Shown here piece after piece: positions 35,616 to 45,025 of a stretch of 64,000 bases of DNA; within the stretch, counting starts at the first letter, position 1, and every line of letters starts with the position of its first letter. The notes beneath the pieces are model-generated. The model searched no databases, was not told the origin of the DNA, and was given only the letters and a program-made list of their open reading frames with translations. Source of the stretch: Alkalimonas cellulosilytica. Lineage in GTDB: Bacteria > Pseudomonadota > Gammaproteobacteria > Enterobacterales > Alteromonadaceae. The stretch is from positions 71,072 to 135,071 of the forward strand of contig NZ_JAUHLI010000013.1 in the NCBI RefSeq assembly GCF_036325985.1, read 5' to 3'. Made by a program: the position numbers and the translations under genes.

Positions 35616-36242
35616 TTACTTACCTGAGGTTAAGGTGGTATAGCTGTTGATCAGGTTGCGGTAATCCGGAATATGGTTGGAGAACAGCTGGCCCAGACCT
35701 TCCACATCGTTGCGCCAGTCACGGTGCAGCTCACAGGCCACGCCAAACCAGGTCATCAACTGAGCACCGGCATCGGACATCCGCTGCCAGGCCGAGGCGC
35801 GCGTCAGCTCATTAAAGGTGCCGGAGGCGTCGGTGACCACGAAGACATCAAAGCCTTCCGCCAGTGCAGACAAGGTCGGGAAGGCAACACAGACTTCAGT
35901 GACGACACCGGCGATGATCAGTTGCTTTTTGCCGGTGGCTTTAATGGCCGCAACGAACTCTTCATTATCCCAGGCATTGATTTGGCCTGGGCGGGCAATA
36001 AACGGAGCGGTTGGAAAGATCTCTTTCAGCTCTGGCACCAGCGGGCCATTCGGACCCTCTTCAAAGCTGGTGGTTAAAATGGTCGGCAGCTTGAAATAAG
36101 CGGCCAGATCGGCCAGCGCCAGTACATTGTTTTTGAATTTGTCCGGGTCAATATCCCGCACCAGCGACAGTAAGCCGGTTTGATGATCGACCAGCAGCAC
36201 AGCGGCGTTGTTTTTGTCCAGACGTACATAGGGTTTGCTCAT
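35616..36242 (-). CDS. Isochorismatase-family cysteine hydrolase, YcaC-like
   Basis: 208 aa. Catalytic triad segments: LLVDHQTGLLSLV (Asp), ARPGQINAWDNEEF, and GVVTEVCVAFPTLSA (Cys nucleophile). The DHQTG and GVVTEVCV wording is that of YcaC, a hydrolase of unknown substrate. AAGGAG precedes ATG 36242. Divergent from a LysR-type gene that probably controls it; two ACCGGT palindromes lie between them (36263-36268, 36280-36285). Confidence 0.9.
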   Translation of the reverse strand: MSKPYVRLDKNNAAVLLVDHQTGLLSLVRDIDPDKFKNNVLALADLAAYFKLPTILTTSFEEGPNGPLVPELKEIFPTAPFIARPGQINAWDNEEFVAAIKATGKKQLIIAGVVTEVCVAFPTLSALAEGFDVFVVTDASGTFNELTRASAWQRMSDAGAQLMTWFGVACELHRDWRNDVEGLGQLFSNHIPDYRNLINSYTTLTSGK

Positions 36243-36383
36243 GGTTCGCTCCTTAGCAAGTCACCGGTGCGGGAGTGCAACCGGTTCGAGTTGGCTTTAA
36301 AGTCTAGATGCAGCAACAACGACGCGGTAGACTGCTAAACTGTGATGCAGCGTTCCATTTTCAGAACGATAGCAAGGAATCCT

Positions 36384-37292
36384 ATGCAAGACTTAAATGA
36401 TCTCTATTACTTTGTGCAGGTGGTCGACCATGGTGGTTTTGCCCCAGCCAGCCGCGCGCTGGGTATTGCCAAATCAAAGTTAAGTCGCCGTATTGCGCTG
36501 TTGGAGGACCGACTGCAAGTACGCTTGATTCAGCGCTCCAGCCGCCACTTTCAGGTGACCGATGTTGGCCAGCATTATCTGGAGCATTGCCGTGCCATGT
36601 TGGTAGAAGCCGATGCAGCCCAGCAAGCGATTGAACAAGCCCGGGCCGAGCCTTGCGGCAGCATTCGTCTGACCTGCCCGGTCGGGTTGTTGCACTTTCA
36701 TGTGGCGGAGATGTTGGCAGACTTTATGCTGTTGTACCCGAAAATCACTGTGCATCTGGAGGCCACCAACCGTCGGGTAGATGTGTTGGCTGAAGGCGTG
36801 GATTTGGCACTACGGGCCCGGCCTTTGCCGCTGGAAAGCAGCGATCTGGTGCTGCGCGTCCTCTCTGACCGTGGCCAGTGCCTGGTTGCAAGCCCAGCGT
36901 TGGTGGCGCAGCAGGGTGGTTTGCCAGAGCAGCCTGAAGACTTGTTGCACTGGCCCAGCTTAAGCCGGGCCAGTGCGTATGAGCAGCATCAATGGCAGTT
37001 GCAGCATCAGGATGGCCATAACTTAAAGCTGCCTTTTCAGCCGCGCTACACCACCACCGATATGCTGGCGTTGAAAACTGCAGCGCTGTCAGGAGTTGGG
37101 GTGGTGCAATTACCTTTGTTGATGCTGCAGCAGGAGCTGGCCGAAAAGCGCTTGCTGCAGCTGTTGCCAGAATGGGAGCCGCGGCGTGAAGTGATTCATT
37201 TGGTGTTTCCGTCCCGGCGCGGCATGTTACCAGCCATTCGGGCACTGATTGATTTTCTGGTTGAACGCTATGCCCGCATTATGGAAGATTGA
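36384..37292 (+). CDS. LysR-type transcriptional regulator
   Basis: 302 aa: N-terminal winged helix (YYFVQVVDHGGFAPASRALGIAKSKLSRRIALLE, cited here only as residues 7-40) and C-terminal inducer-binding domain. ATG 36384 with AAGGA upstream is preferred over 36342. Divergent arrangement points to the isochorismatase hydrolase gene as a target. Confidence 0.93.
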   Translation: MQDLNDLYYFVQVVDHGGFAPASRALGIAKSKLSRRIALLEDRLQVRLIQRSSRHFQVTDVGQHYLEHCRAMLVEADAAQQAIEQARAEPCGSIRLTCPVGLLHFHVAEMLADFMLLYPKITVHLEATNRRVDVLAEGVDLALRARPLPLESSDLVLRVLSDRGQCLVASPALVAQQGGLPEQPEDLLHWPSLSRASAYEQHQWQLQHQDGHNLKLPFQPRYTTTDMLALKTAALSGVGVVQLPLLMLQQELAEKRLLQLLPEWEPRREVIHLVFPSRRGMLPAIRALIDFLVERYARIMED

Positions 37293-37438
37293 TGTCGGCC
37301 TTTTCGTTCTGAAAAATCGAGCATGTTGATTCTAATCATCCAATTTTATAATTCATTTAGCTCTTCTACACTGTTCTCATCGACAACGGGGATCTTTGCC
37401 TGAGCAGGTCGACATCCAACAAACTGACAGAGGAATAG

Positions 37439-37891
37439 ATGATGAACAAAGCAATGGCATTACTGAAAAAATTGGCAGCAACCAAAGCAGGCTGGGGCGC
37501 TTTGGCACTTAGAGTACCTATCGGCATTATCTTTGCGGCCCATGGTGCCCAGAAGCTATTCGGTTGGTTTGGCGGCTATGGTTTGGCGGGCACCGGTGGC
37601 TGGATGGAAAGTATTGGCCTGGCACCGGGTGTGCTGATGGCATTTTTAGCTGGTTCTGCAGAGTTCTTTGGCGGCATCGCGCTGGTCATTGGCGTGCTAA
37701 CCCGGCCTGCTGCCGCCGTGCTGGCGGTGACCATGCTGGTGGCAATATTTGCGGTGCACTTTGAACACGGCCTCTTTATGAGCAACAATGGTTACGAATT
37801 TGGTTTGGCCTTGCTGGCAGCCAGTATTTCCTTGTTATTCAGTGGTGCCGGCAAAGCTTCAGTGGATGCTGCGTTAAGCCGCAGCCACTAA
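37439..37891 (+). CDS. DoxX family membrane protein
   Basis: 150-aa four-helix DoxX protein: LRVPIGIIFAAHGAQKLFGWF and GGIALVIGVLTRPAA are family hallmarks. Members are linked to quinone or redox stress. Strong AGAGGA site. A terminator follows, and the LysR gene after it may or may not regulate it. Confidence 0.92.
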   Translation: MMNKAMALLKKLAATKAGWGALALRVPIGIIFAAHGAQKLFGWFGGYGLAGTGGWMESIGLAPGVLMAFLAGSAEFFGGIALVIGVLTRPAAAVLAVTMLVAIFAVHFEHGLFMSNNGYEFGLALLAASISLLFSGAGKASVDAALSRSH

Positions 37892-37905
37892 ATGTACAAC
37901 TGAAT

Positions 37906-37937
37906 CAACCCGGCTCTGTCCGGGTTGTTCGCTTTTA
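37906..37937 (+). terminator. Rho-independent terminator after doxX
   Basis: Stem CAACCCGG / CCGGGTTG with a 6-nt loop, then TTCGCTTTT, 15 bp after the doxX stop. Confidence 0.75.
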
Positions 37938-37955
37938 ATCAACCGGGAGTCTGCG

Positions 37956-38867
37956 ATGGCACGTTCAACCTTAGAGCAGTGGCGGATGTTTAAAGCGGTG
38001 GCCGAGCATGGTGGTTTTCATCAGGCCGCTGAAGCAGTGTTTAAAAGCCAGTCCAGCATTCACCATGCAGTGCATAAGTTAGAAGATGTGCTCGGTGTAT
38101 CGCTGTTTCAGGTGGAGGGGCGGAAGACACAGTTAACAGCTGCCGGTGAGCAATTACTGCGGCGCATTAATTTCTTACTCACCGAAGCTGAACGCATGGA
38201 GCAGGTAGCACTGAACCTGCAGGCGGGTGTGGAGTCGACACTGAGTATTGCCGTGGACGAAGCTTTTCCACGAGACATCCTGTATCAGACCCTGTCAGCG
38301 GTATCGCACGAGTACCCGCTGATCCGCATTGAACTGATGGAAACCATACTGGCTGGAGCCAATGAACTGCTGGCGCAGGGCAAAGCGGAAATAGCCGTGG
38401 CGCCTTTTACCCTGGCCGACAATCTCAGTGAAGATATTTGTCAGGTGGAGTTTGTGGCTGTTGCTGGCTCAAAGCACCCACTGCATCAGTTGCAGCGCGG
38501 ATTAACCTTGGAAGATTTAAAGGATTGCCGGCAAATTGTATTGCGCGACTCTGGCAAGGCCCGTGACAAAGAGCATGGCTGGTTGGGCTCGGAGCAGCGC
38601 TGGACCGTTAGTCACGTCGGCACCTCCATCGAACTGCTACTAAAGCAACTGGGCTTTGCCTGGTTACCCCGTCATGCGGTGCAACCCTATCTGGATACGG
38701 GGCTGTTACAGGTACTGCCCTTACCCAGAGGCAGCAGCCGCAGCATGACCTTTTATCTGAACTTTAACGATGCCGATACTCTGGGGCCGGTTGCCCGGAC
38801 GTTTTTGGGGCATCTGCGGTATTTGACGCAAAACCAGGACCTTGCAGCAGGTGTCATAACATCCTAG
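37956..38867 (+). CDS. LysR-type transcriptional regulator
   Basis: 303 aa. N-terminal HTH (EQWRMFKAVAEHGGFHQAAE) and effector-binding domain. Different from the LysR gene at 36384 in HTH sequence. ATG 37956 is preceded by GGGAG. No divergent partner is present; the target is not visible. Confidence 0.93.
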   Translation: MARSTLEQWRMFKAVAEHGGFHQAAEAVFKSQSSIHHAVHKLEDVLGVSLFQVEGRKTQLTAAGEQLLRRINFLLTEAERMEQVALNLQAGVESTLSIAVDEAFPRDILYQTLSAVSHEYPLIRIELMETILAGANELLAQGKAEIAVAPFTLADNLSEDICQVEFVAVAGSKHPLHQLQRGLTLEDLKDCRQIVLRDSGKARDKEHGWLGSEQRWTVSHVGTSIELLLKQLGFAWLPRHAVQPYLDTGLLQVLPLPRGSSRSMTFYLNFNDADTLGPVARTFLGHLRYLTQNQDLAAGVITS

Positions 38868-38903
38868 TATGGAAATACTCCCACTCTGGATGAAGGTCTG
38901 TTG

Positions 38904-39449
38904 ATGAAAACTATGCTCAATACGGTACTTACCTTTTGGTTTGAAGAGCTGAATAAAGAACAGTGGTTTGTCAAAGATCCGGAGCTGGATCAGCAAATCC
39001 GCGATGTGTTTGGCAAGTTACATCAGATGGCAGCTTGCTGTGAGCTTTATCCATGGCGACAAGAGCCGCGAGGCCGCCTGGCTGAAATCATTGTGCTTGA
39101 TCAGTTTTCCCGTAATATTTACCGGGATACTCCGCAGGCTTTCGCCTGCGATCCGTTGGCACTGGGTCTGGCGCAGGAAGCCATTCATCTGGGCCTTGAT
39201 CAGGAGCTAACCCCCACCGAGCAAAGCTTTCTGTACATGCCTTTTATGCACAGTGAATCGCTGGCTATTCACGATGTGGCGATGCGGTTGTATGACCAGG
39301 AAGGGTTGGAAGAGAACCTGCAATTTGAAATCAAACACCGCGATATTATCGAGCGTTTCGGGCGTTATCCGCACCGCAATGCCTTAGTAGGGCGAACCTC
39401 TACCAATGAAGAGCTGGAGTTTCTGCAGCAGCCGGGCTCTGGTTTTTAA
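38904..39449 (+). CDS. DUF924 family protein
   Basis: 181-aa all-helical protein with the DUF924 motifs FWFEELNKEQWFVKDPELD, IIVLDQFSRNIYRDTPQAF and FLYMPFMHSE. Related to a tetratricopeptide-like fold; function unknown. ATG at 38904 chosen over an adjacent in-frame TTG. Confidence 0.92.
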   Translation: MKTMLNTVLTFWFEELNKEQWFVKDPELDQQIRDVFGKLHQMAACCELYPWRQEPRGRLAEIIVLDQFSRNIYRDTPQAFACDPLALGLAQEAIHLGLDQELTPTEQSFLYMPFMHSESLAIHDVAMRLYDQEGLEENLQFEIKHRDIIERFGRYPHRNALVGRTSTNEELEFLQQPGSGF

Positions 39450-39487
39450 TCAATTTGATTTGTTGTTATTTCATTCTAAGCTTTAGA

Positions 39488-40267
39488 ATGAGGATATTTT
39501 TTATCGAGACACTTTATTTGAAATCAATATACGCCTTGCTCATTTCCGCTCTGATAATGAGTTACTCTAATTTTTCTAAGGCTAGCGATGAGTTGGTGCT
39601 TTATACCGAGCACTTTCCGCCCTTTAGTTACGAACAAGACGGAGTCATTACCGGAACCAACACTGAGATTGTACGACGTCTTTGTGAGCAGGTGGCTATT
39701 CGTTGCCGCTTTGAGCTGTATCCCTGGCGTCGGGCCTTTGAGCAAGCGCTAGCCAACCCACGGGCCGGACTGTATTCGACCTCCCGCAGCAAAGATCGCG
39801 AAGCTTTGTTTCAATGGGTTGGTCCTTTGGCTTACACCACCCCTTATTTATACCGGTTAAAAAGTCGCTCCGACATCCAGCTGCAGCAGGTCGAGGACGC
39901 CAAGGGGTATATGGTTGCAGTAGCCCGGGGCGATGTGTTTGAGGAATACTTTTTACGAAAAGGTTTTCAGTATGGCCAACATCTGCTGGATTTTGAGTCC
40001 AAGTCGGCAGCCACTCCATTATTCTTGCAAGGACGGGTCGACTTAATGGTGTCTTCGGAACTGGTGATGCCGGTCTGGTTGGCGGATTATCAGCAGACGA
40101 TGGAGGTGGTTGAGGCAGCCATAGCGCTGGAAGGCATTGCGGGCAATTTTTTGGCGTTGCATCCGGATGTATCTGCTGAGCTGGTGGAGCAGCTGCAAGC
40201 AAGGTTGGAACTGATGCGCAAGAGTGGTGAGTTGGAAGCCATTGTGCAGAGTTTTCAGATTAAGTAA
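39488..40267 (+). CDS. Periplasmic solute-binding protein (family 3-like), orphan
   Basis: 259 aa. A signal peptide-like N-terminus (SIYALLISALIMSYSNFSKA) precedes an SBP_bac_3 fold (LVLYTEHFPPFSYEQDG, ALANPRAGLYSTSRSKDREALFQW). No permease or ATPase gene is near, so it could be a sensor or lone binding protein for an amino acid or similar ligand. The ribosome site is weak and the start uncertain. Confidence 0.8.
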   Translation: MRIFFIETLYLKSIYALLISALIMSYSNFSKASDELVLYTEHFPPFSYEQDGVITGTNTEIVRRLCEQVAIRCRFELYPWRRAFEQALANPRAGLYSTSRSKDREALFQWVGPLAYTTPYLYRLKSRSDIQLQQVEDAKGYMVAVARGDVFEEYFLRKGFQYGQHLLDFESKSAATPLFLQGRVDLMVSSELVMPVWLADYQQTMEVVEAAIALEGIAGNFLALHPDVSAELVEQLQARLELMRKSGELEAIVQSFQIK

Positions 40268-40332
40268 TGTTGTGAAATGCGATTGTTTTTTGCTTGTGCA
40301 AGCCAGCATGGCTCCGTTACCATCAGATCAGC

Positions 40333-40992
40333 ATGAAAGACTCAACTGATCAGCCACATTTCTGGCAGGTATCTGGCCAGAACCAAACCTACACTGAACT
40401 CTGCAATGCATTGTACGAGCGCGAACTGCTGCGTCTGTCCCAGTGGCCAGCAAGTAGAGCAGCCGAGTTACCAAGGCAACTGGCCAGTTTGCCATTTTAC
40501 ATCCGTAAAGCGGCGCAGCGTATCCTTAAGGTGCAATCTCCGTTGTTGCTGGATAGTCAAAATGCGTCCTGGTTTGCCAGTCAGGCTGCCACTTGCCCGT
40601 TGAATCGGCAGCGGCCAGATCAAATTGCCCGTTTCTTTGAGAAATACGCTAAGCCTGGTCTGCTGGTCCCAGTGTATCAGGAGCAGCTTGGAGTAGAGCG
40701 TATTTTACTCGATACCATTGATGAAGTAGACAAAGCCGGCCAGCGGCTGCATTGCAACCAGCAAGGTTGGTTTGCTTTTGCCGGCACACCGCTCAGCAGT
40801 GCCAATACCGATAAATTTTTGCTGCAGCCAGTGAAAGTGGTGATGACAGCGTGCTGCTGTGGCCATCAATGGAGCAACCAAAAACGCAGCTCGCCCCGGG
40901 CTCTGAGTTTGCGTGAGCTGTTGCTTACCACTGACCTGAACTGGAAAAACTTTGCCAAACCTATCCTGCAAGCTCCACTTGCAACGAGTTAG
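40333..40992 (+). CDS. Conserved-looking protein of unknown function
   Basis: 219 aa starting at MKDSTDQPHFWQV. No signal peptide or membrane helix. The centre carries basic residues (RAAELPRQLASLPFYIRKAA); the C-terminal third has a Cys-rich patch (VMTACCCGHQWSN). No family recognised. It lies directly before ftsB in the same direction, 61 bp away. Confidence 0.65.
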   Translation: MKDSTDQPHFWQVSGQNQTYTELCNALYERELLRLSQWPASRAAELPRQLASLPFYIRKAAQRILKVQSPLLLDSQNASWFASQAATCPLNRQRPDQIARFFEKYAKPGLLVPVYQEQLGVERILLDTIDEVDKAGQRLHCNQQGWFAFAGTPLSSANTDKFLLQPVKVVMTACCCGHQWSNQKRSSPRALSLRELLLTTDLNWKNFAKPILQAPLATS

Positions 40993-41053
40993 GCCTTCCC
41001 ACACTGCATCGAAAGCTTCATAATAACCCTATGATGAACTCTGAGCCGGTGGC

Positions 41054-41383
41054 ATGCGGTTACTGACAATCGCCTTATTGATCCTGTTGCTGTTGCTGCA
41101 ATACCGTTTGTGGTTTGGGCAGCACAGTGTCAGTGACTACCTGCAGCTCACGCAACAGTTGGAGCAGCAGGCATTAGCTAATGAAGAGCTGGCCAAGCGG
41201 AATCGTCTGTTGCTGGCGGATGTGGATGATTTACGGCTTGGTCTGGAGGCGATTGAAGAGCGGGCCCGTAACGAGCTTGGTATGATCCGTGACGATGAAA
41301 TCTTTTTTCGCATAGTGACCGATAGCCCGAGTTTGCACGATCAGCGTCAGGGCATTACCTTACCATTGCAGCCGGAGCGCTAA
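41054..41383 (+). CDS. ftsB: Cell division protein FtsB
   Basis: 109 aa: short cytoplasmic start, one membrane helix (LLTIALLILLLLLQYRLWFG) and a periplasmic coiled coil (LTQQLEQQALANEELAKRNR) typical of FtsB, which joins FtsL and FtsQ in the divisome. The downstream ispD start overlaps its stop (TAATG), the standard gammaproteobacterial arrangement. Confidence 0.93.
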   Translation: MRLLTIALLILLLLLQYRLWFGQHSVSDYLQLTQQLEQQALANEELAKRNRLLLADVDDLRLGLEAIEERARNELGMIRDDEIFFRIVTDSPSLHDQRQGITLPLQPER

Positions 41384-42078
41384 TGACTGCGCTCACTCTG
41401 AACCGATTAGCAGCAGTGATTCCGGCGGCAGGAGTGGGTAGTCGGATGCAAAGTGAGGTACCCAAGCAATATCTTCGGTTACATAACCACACCATTCTGG
41501 AACACAGTGCTGCAGCACTACGTCAGTTTAACCCCAGCTTGCCTCTGGTGATTGCGCTTGGCGCAGAAGACTCTTATTTTGCCAGTACCAGTTTGGCCGC
41601 TGATGCTACGGTGCGCACTGTAGTCGGTGGCTCTGAGCGGGCAGACTCTGTACTGGCTGCGCTTGAAGCCTTAGATCCTGATCAGTTTGACTGGGTGCTG
41701 GTGCATGATGCCGCCAGGCCATTGCTACACTCTGCCGATCTGAAACGCTTGATGGACCGTTGTCAGCAAGCCGGTTGCGGCGGAATTTTGGCCGCTCCGG
41801 TGCGTGATACCATGAAACGTGGCGGCCCACACATTGAGCAGACGGTTGATCGTGACCGGCTCTGGCATGCCCTGACCCCTCAATTGTTTCCTCTGTTGCT
41901 GCTAAAACAGGCATTATGCGCAGCTTTAGCTGACGGTGTGGCGGTAACCGACGAAGCGTCTGCTATGGAGTGGGCGGGCCAGCCAGTGTTATTGGTTGAG
42001 GGGCGCAGCGACAATATCAAAGTAACCCGGCCAGAGGATCTTGCTTTGGCTGCCTTTTATCTGGAGACTCAACAGTGA
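41383..42078 (+). CDS. ispD: 2-C-methyl-D-erythritol 4-phosphate cytidylyltransferase
   Basis: 231 aa. Makes CDP-methylerythritol in the MEP isoprenoid pathway. AAGVGSRMQSEVPKQYL gives the CTP-binding loop, with VLVHDAARP and the closing DNIKVTRPEDL. Coupled to ftsB by TAATG and to ispF by GTGA overlap. Confidence 0.97.
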   Translation: MTALTLNRLAAVIPAAGVGSRMQSEVPKQYLRLHNHTILEHSAAALRQFNPSLPLVIALGAEDSYFASTSLAADATVRTVVGGSERADSVLAALEALDPDQFDWVLVHDAARPLLHSADLKRLMDRCQQAGCGGILAAPVRDTMKRGGPHIEQTVDRDRLWHALTPQLFPLLLLKQALCAALADGVAVTDEASAMEWAGQPVLLVEGRSDNIKVTRPEDLALAAFYLETQQ

Positions 42079-42557
42079 CAGCGATTCGCATAGGCCATGG
42101 TTTTGATGTCCATGCTTTTGGTGGCGAAGGCCCGGTAACTCTGGCCGGCGTAAAAGTGGACTATCCGCAAGGATTACTGGCTCACTCGGACGGCGATGTG
42201 GTATTGCATGCCTTGACCGATGCTATTTTAGGGGCGCTGGCGCTTGGCGATATTGGTCATCACTTCCCCGATACCGATGCTGCTTATGCCAATATCGACA
42301 GCCGGTTGCTGCTGCGTCAGGTGGTGGCCACCATGCAACAGCATGGCTGGAAGCTGGGCAACCTTGATATCACCATTATGGCGCAGGCCCCCAAAATTGC
42401 GCCGCATATTGCCGCCATGAGGGCTGTCATCGCGGCGGATCTGCAGGCAGAGCTTGGTCAGGTCAATTTGAAAGCGACCACTACCGAGCGATTGGGTTTT
42501 GTGGGCCGTAAAGAGGGGATTGCAGCTGAGGCTGTGGTGTTGCTGGTGGCTGGCTGA
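42075..42557 (+). CDS. ispF: 2-C-methyl-D-erythritol 2,4-cyclodiphosphate synthase
   Basis: 160-aa trimeric zinc enzyme of the MEP pathway. GHGFDVHAFGG supplies metal ligands Asp and His, and LAHSDGDVVLHALTDAILGA is the second signature. Start is GTG at 42075, overlapping the ispD stop (GTGA). Confidence 0.97.
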   Translation: MTAIRIGHGFDVHAFGGEGPVTLAGVKVDYPQGLLAHSDGDVVLHALTDAILGALALGDIGHHFPDTDAAYANIDSRLLLRQVVATMQQHGWKLGNLDITIMAQAPKIAPHIAAMRAVIAADLQAELGQVNLKATTTERLGFVGRKEGIAAEAVVLLVAG

Positions 42558-43609
42558 TGGCCGAAACTGAACAAGCATGGTTGTATGGTCAGCCAGAGGC
42601 CAAGGCAGTGATCCGCAGCCAGCCTGCTGATTTTGTGGTGGATGAAGAGCTTAACTTTAGCCCCAGCGGTGCTGGCGAACATTTGCTGCTGCAAATTGAG
42701 AAAACTGGCCAGAATACCCAATATGTTGCCAGACAACTGGCAGTGCGAACCGGCCTTAAAAACCGGGATATCAGCTTTGCTGGTCGCAAAGATCGTCATG
42801 CCATTACCCGGCAGTGGTTTTGCCTGCCCTGGCCAATCAAAGCCGATGTGCCCTGGCAGGACTGGCAGGGGGAAGGCTACCGGATTTTGCAGGTGCAGCG
42901 CCACCACCGGAAACTGCGCCTCGGCGCTTTGAAACGCAATCACTTTCAGATCCGTTTACGTCAGCTTGATGATGCCGCTACGGTGCTAAAGCGTTTACCT
43001 CTGGTACAACAGGGCGTGCCGAATTACTACGGTGAACAACGTTTTGGCATTGATGGCGGTAACCTGGTCAAAGCCAAAGCGCTGTTTGCCGGTCAGGGCA
43101 TTGCTGATCGGCAGTTACGCGGTCTGGTTCTGTCAGCCGCACGTTCTTTCTTATTTAACCAGCAAATCTCAGCGCGCATTGTAGCCGGATATTTCAATAC
43201 TCTGTTGCCAGGCGATATCGTGCAACTGGATGGCTCAGGCTCGATTTTCCGTGCCGATGAGGCGCTGGATGCATTGCAGCAACGGTTAGAGCAAGGGGAT
43301 CTTCATCCAACGGCTGCTTTGTGCGGTCTGGCTGCTGCGGAGAAATCCCAGCCACAGCAGGAAGCGGCCCGGCTTGAAGCCAGCTGGTTGGCCGGGCATG
43401 ATAGCCTGGTGCAGGGGCTGATTGATTTTCGTGTAAAGGCAGAGCGTCGCTCTATCCGGTTGGTCCCCCAGCAACTGAGTGCGGTGCAACAAGACGATAC
43501 AATTTTACTGCAATTTGCTCTGCCAACGGGTTGTTTTGCCACCAGTGTGCTGCGAGAATTGGTGCAGTACACCGATGCTGGCGCCAGTAAGCAGTATGGA
43601 GAAGACTAA
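42557..43609 (+). CDS. truD: tRNA pseudouridine(13) synthase TruD
   Basis: 350 aa. Catalytic Asp lies in FAGRKDRHAITRQWF (about residues 74-88); the GVPNYYGEQRFGIDGGN motif is typical. It modifies U13 of tRNA-Glu. Starts at TGATG after ispF and ends at TAATG of surE. Confidence 0.96.
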   Translation: MAETEQAWLYGQPEAKAVIRSQPADFVVDEELNFSPSGAGEHLLLQIEKTGQNTQYVARQLAVRTGLKNRDISFAGRKDRHAITRQWFCLPWPIKADVPWQDWQGEGYRILQVQRHHRKLRLGALKRNHFQIRLRQLDDAATVLKRLPLVQQGVPNYYGEQRFGIDGGNLVKAKALFAGQGIADRQLRGLVLSAARSFLFNQQISARIVAGYFNTLLPGDIVQLDGSGSIFRADEALDALQQRLEQGDLHPTAALCGLAAAEKSQPQQEAARLEASWLAGHDSLVQGLIDFRVKAERRSIRLVPQQLSAVQQDDTILLQFALPTGCFATSVLRELVQYTDAGASKQYGED

Positions 43610-44361
43610 TGCGCATTTTGTTAAGTAATGATGATGGCGTTTATGCCAAAGGCATTCAGGTGCTCCAGCAAGCGTTATCGCAAATTGCTGATGTCACAAC
43701 GGTTGGGCCGGATCGCAACTGCAGTGGTGCCAGTAATTCCCTGACGTTGCTCAATCCACTGCGAACGCAGCAACTGGACAATGGCTTTACTGCCGTCAGT
43801 GGCACTCCAACGGATTGCGTGCATCTGGCGATTAGTCAGTTGCTGGACTTTACACCGGATCTGGTAGTGGCAGGCATCAATCACGGCGCCAATATGGGTG
43901 ACGATGTGATTTACTCAGGCACGGTGGCAGCGGCGACTGAAGGCCGGCACTTGGGCCTGCCCGCCATTGCGGTGTCGTTAGCAGGGCATGATGACGAGTA
44001 CTTCGAAACGGCCGCTTATGTCACGGTGCAGGTGATCAAAAAACTAAAGTCGCACCCGCTGCCTGCTGATCAGATCTTAAATATCAATGTACCCTCTATC
44101 CCGGTGCAGCAGCTGAAAGGGTTGCAAATTACCCGGTTGGGGCGCCGCCATAAAGCAGAAACCATGACCAAGGCACGTGATCCCTGGGGGCGCGATATCT
44201 ATTGGTATGGTTCTTTAGGGCCGGAACTTGATGCCGGCCCCGGCACCGACTTTTATGCCATTGCCAATGGCTATGCCTCTATTACCCCGATTCATGTCGA
44301 TATGTCTGCTTACAAGAGCATGGAACAACTTAGTCAGTGGCTAGAAGGAATTCAGTTGTAA
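43609..44361 (+). CDS. surE: 5'/3'-nucleotidase SurE
   Basis: 250 aa. N-terminal MRILLSNDDGVYAKG holds the metal-binding Asp8-Asp9; GTPTDCVHLAIS and GINHGANMGDDVIYSGTVAAA complete the active site. Dephosphorylates nucleotides in stationary phase and stress; neighbours pcm, nlpD and rpoS agree with that role. Confidence 0.97.
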   Translation: MRILLSNDDGVYAKGIQVLQQALSQIADVTTVGPDRNCSGASNSLTLLNPLRTQQLDNGFTAVSGTPTDCVHLAISQLLDFTPDLVVAGINHGANMGDDVIYSGTVAAATEGRHLGLPAIAVSLAGHDDEYFETAAYVTVQVIKKLKSHPLPADQILNINVPSIPVQQLKGLQITRLGRRHKAETMTKARDPWGRDIYWYGSLGPELDAGPGTDFYAIANGYASITPIHVDMSAYKSMEQLSQWLEGIQL

Positions 44362-45000
44362 ATGGCCGTAGCAACCCAACGCAGTGCCAGTGTGCTGGCG
44401 CAAAAACTTCAAAGTGAAGGCATTCGTAATCCACAGGTAATCACTGCCATTGCCAATACACCACGTCACTTGTTTGTAGAAACGGTGCTGGCGCACAAAG
44501 CCTATGAAAATACCGCTTTGCCCATTGGCCATGGTCAAACCATTTCACAGCCGTACATTGTTGCCCGAATGACAGAGCTTTTGTTGGCGGGTGGTAAGCA
44601 CCAGCATGTATTGGAGATCGGTACCGGCTCTGGTTATCAGACTGCGGTACTGGCCCAGCTGTTTGACCGGGTCTACAGCGTTGAGCGCATTAAAAGTTTG
44701 CAGTTTCAGGCCAAGCGCCGCCTGCAACAGCTCGACTTGCACAACGTCTCGATGAAGCATGGCGATGGCTGGCAGGGCTGGCTCAGTAAGGCGCCTTTTG
44801 ATTGCATTCTGGTGACGGCAGCACCCAGTGCAGTGCCGCAGGCTTTGTTGCAGCAACTTAGTGAGGGCGGCCGCTTGGTCATTCCGGTTGGGACCGACGA
44901 GCAAATGCTGCGCGTCATTACCCAGCAAGGCGATGACTTTGTTGAAGAAAGCGTTGAAGCCGTGCGCTTTGTCCCCTTGGTGCCAGGTGAACTGGCCTGA
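44362..45000 (+). CDS. pcm: Protein-L-isoaspartate O-methyltransferase
   Basis: 212 aa. S-adenosylmethionine-dependent repair of isoaspartyl residues. FVETVLAHKAYENTALPIGHG, the SAM motif EIGTGSGYQTAVLAQ and the later KHGDGWQGW are visible. ATG abuts the surE stop with no gap. Confidence 0.97.
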   Translation: MAVATQRSASVLAQKLQSEGIRNPQVITAIANTPRHLFVETVLAHKAYENTALPIGHGQTISQPYIVARMTELLLAGGKHQHVLEIGTGSGYQTAVLAQLFDRVYSVERIKSLQFQAKRRLQQLDLHNVSMKHGDGWQGWLSKAPFDCILVTAAPSAVPQALLQQLSEGGRLVIPVGTDEQMLRVITQQGDDFVEESVEAVRFVPLVPGELA

Positions 45001-45025
45001 AAAACTTGAATCACAGGGTATGGTG

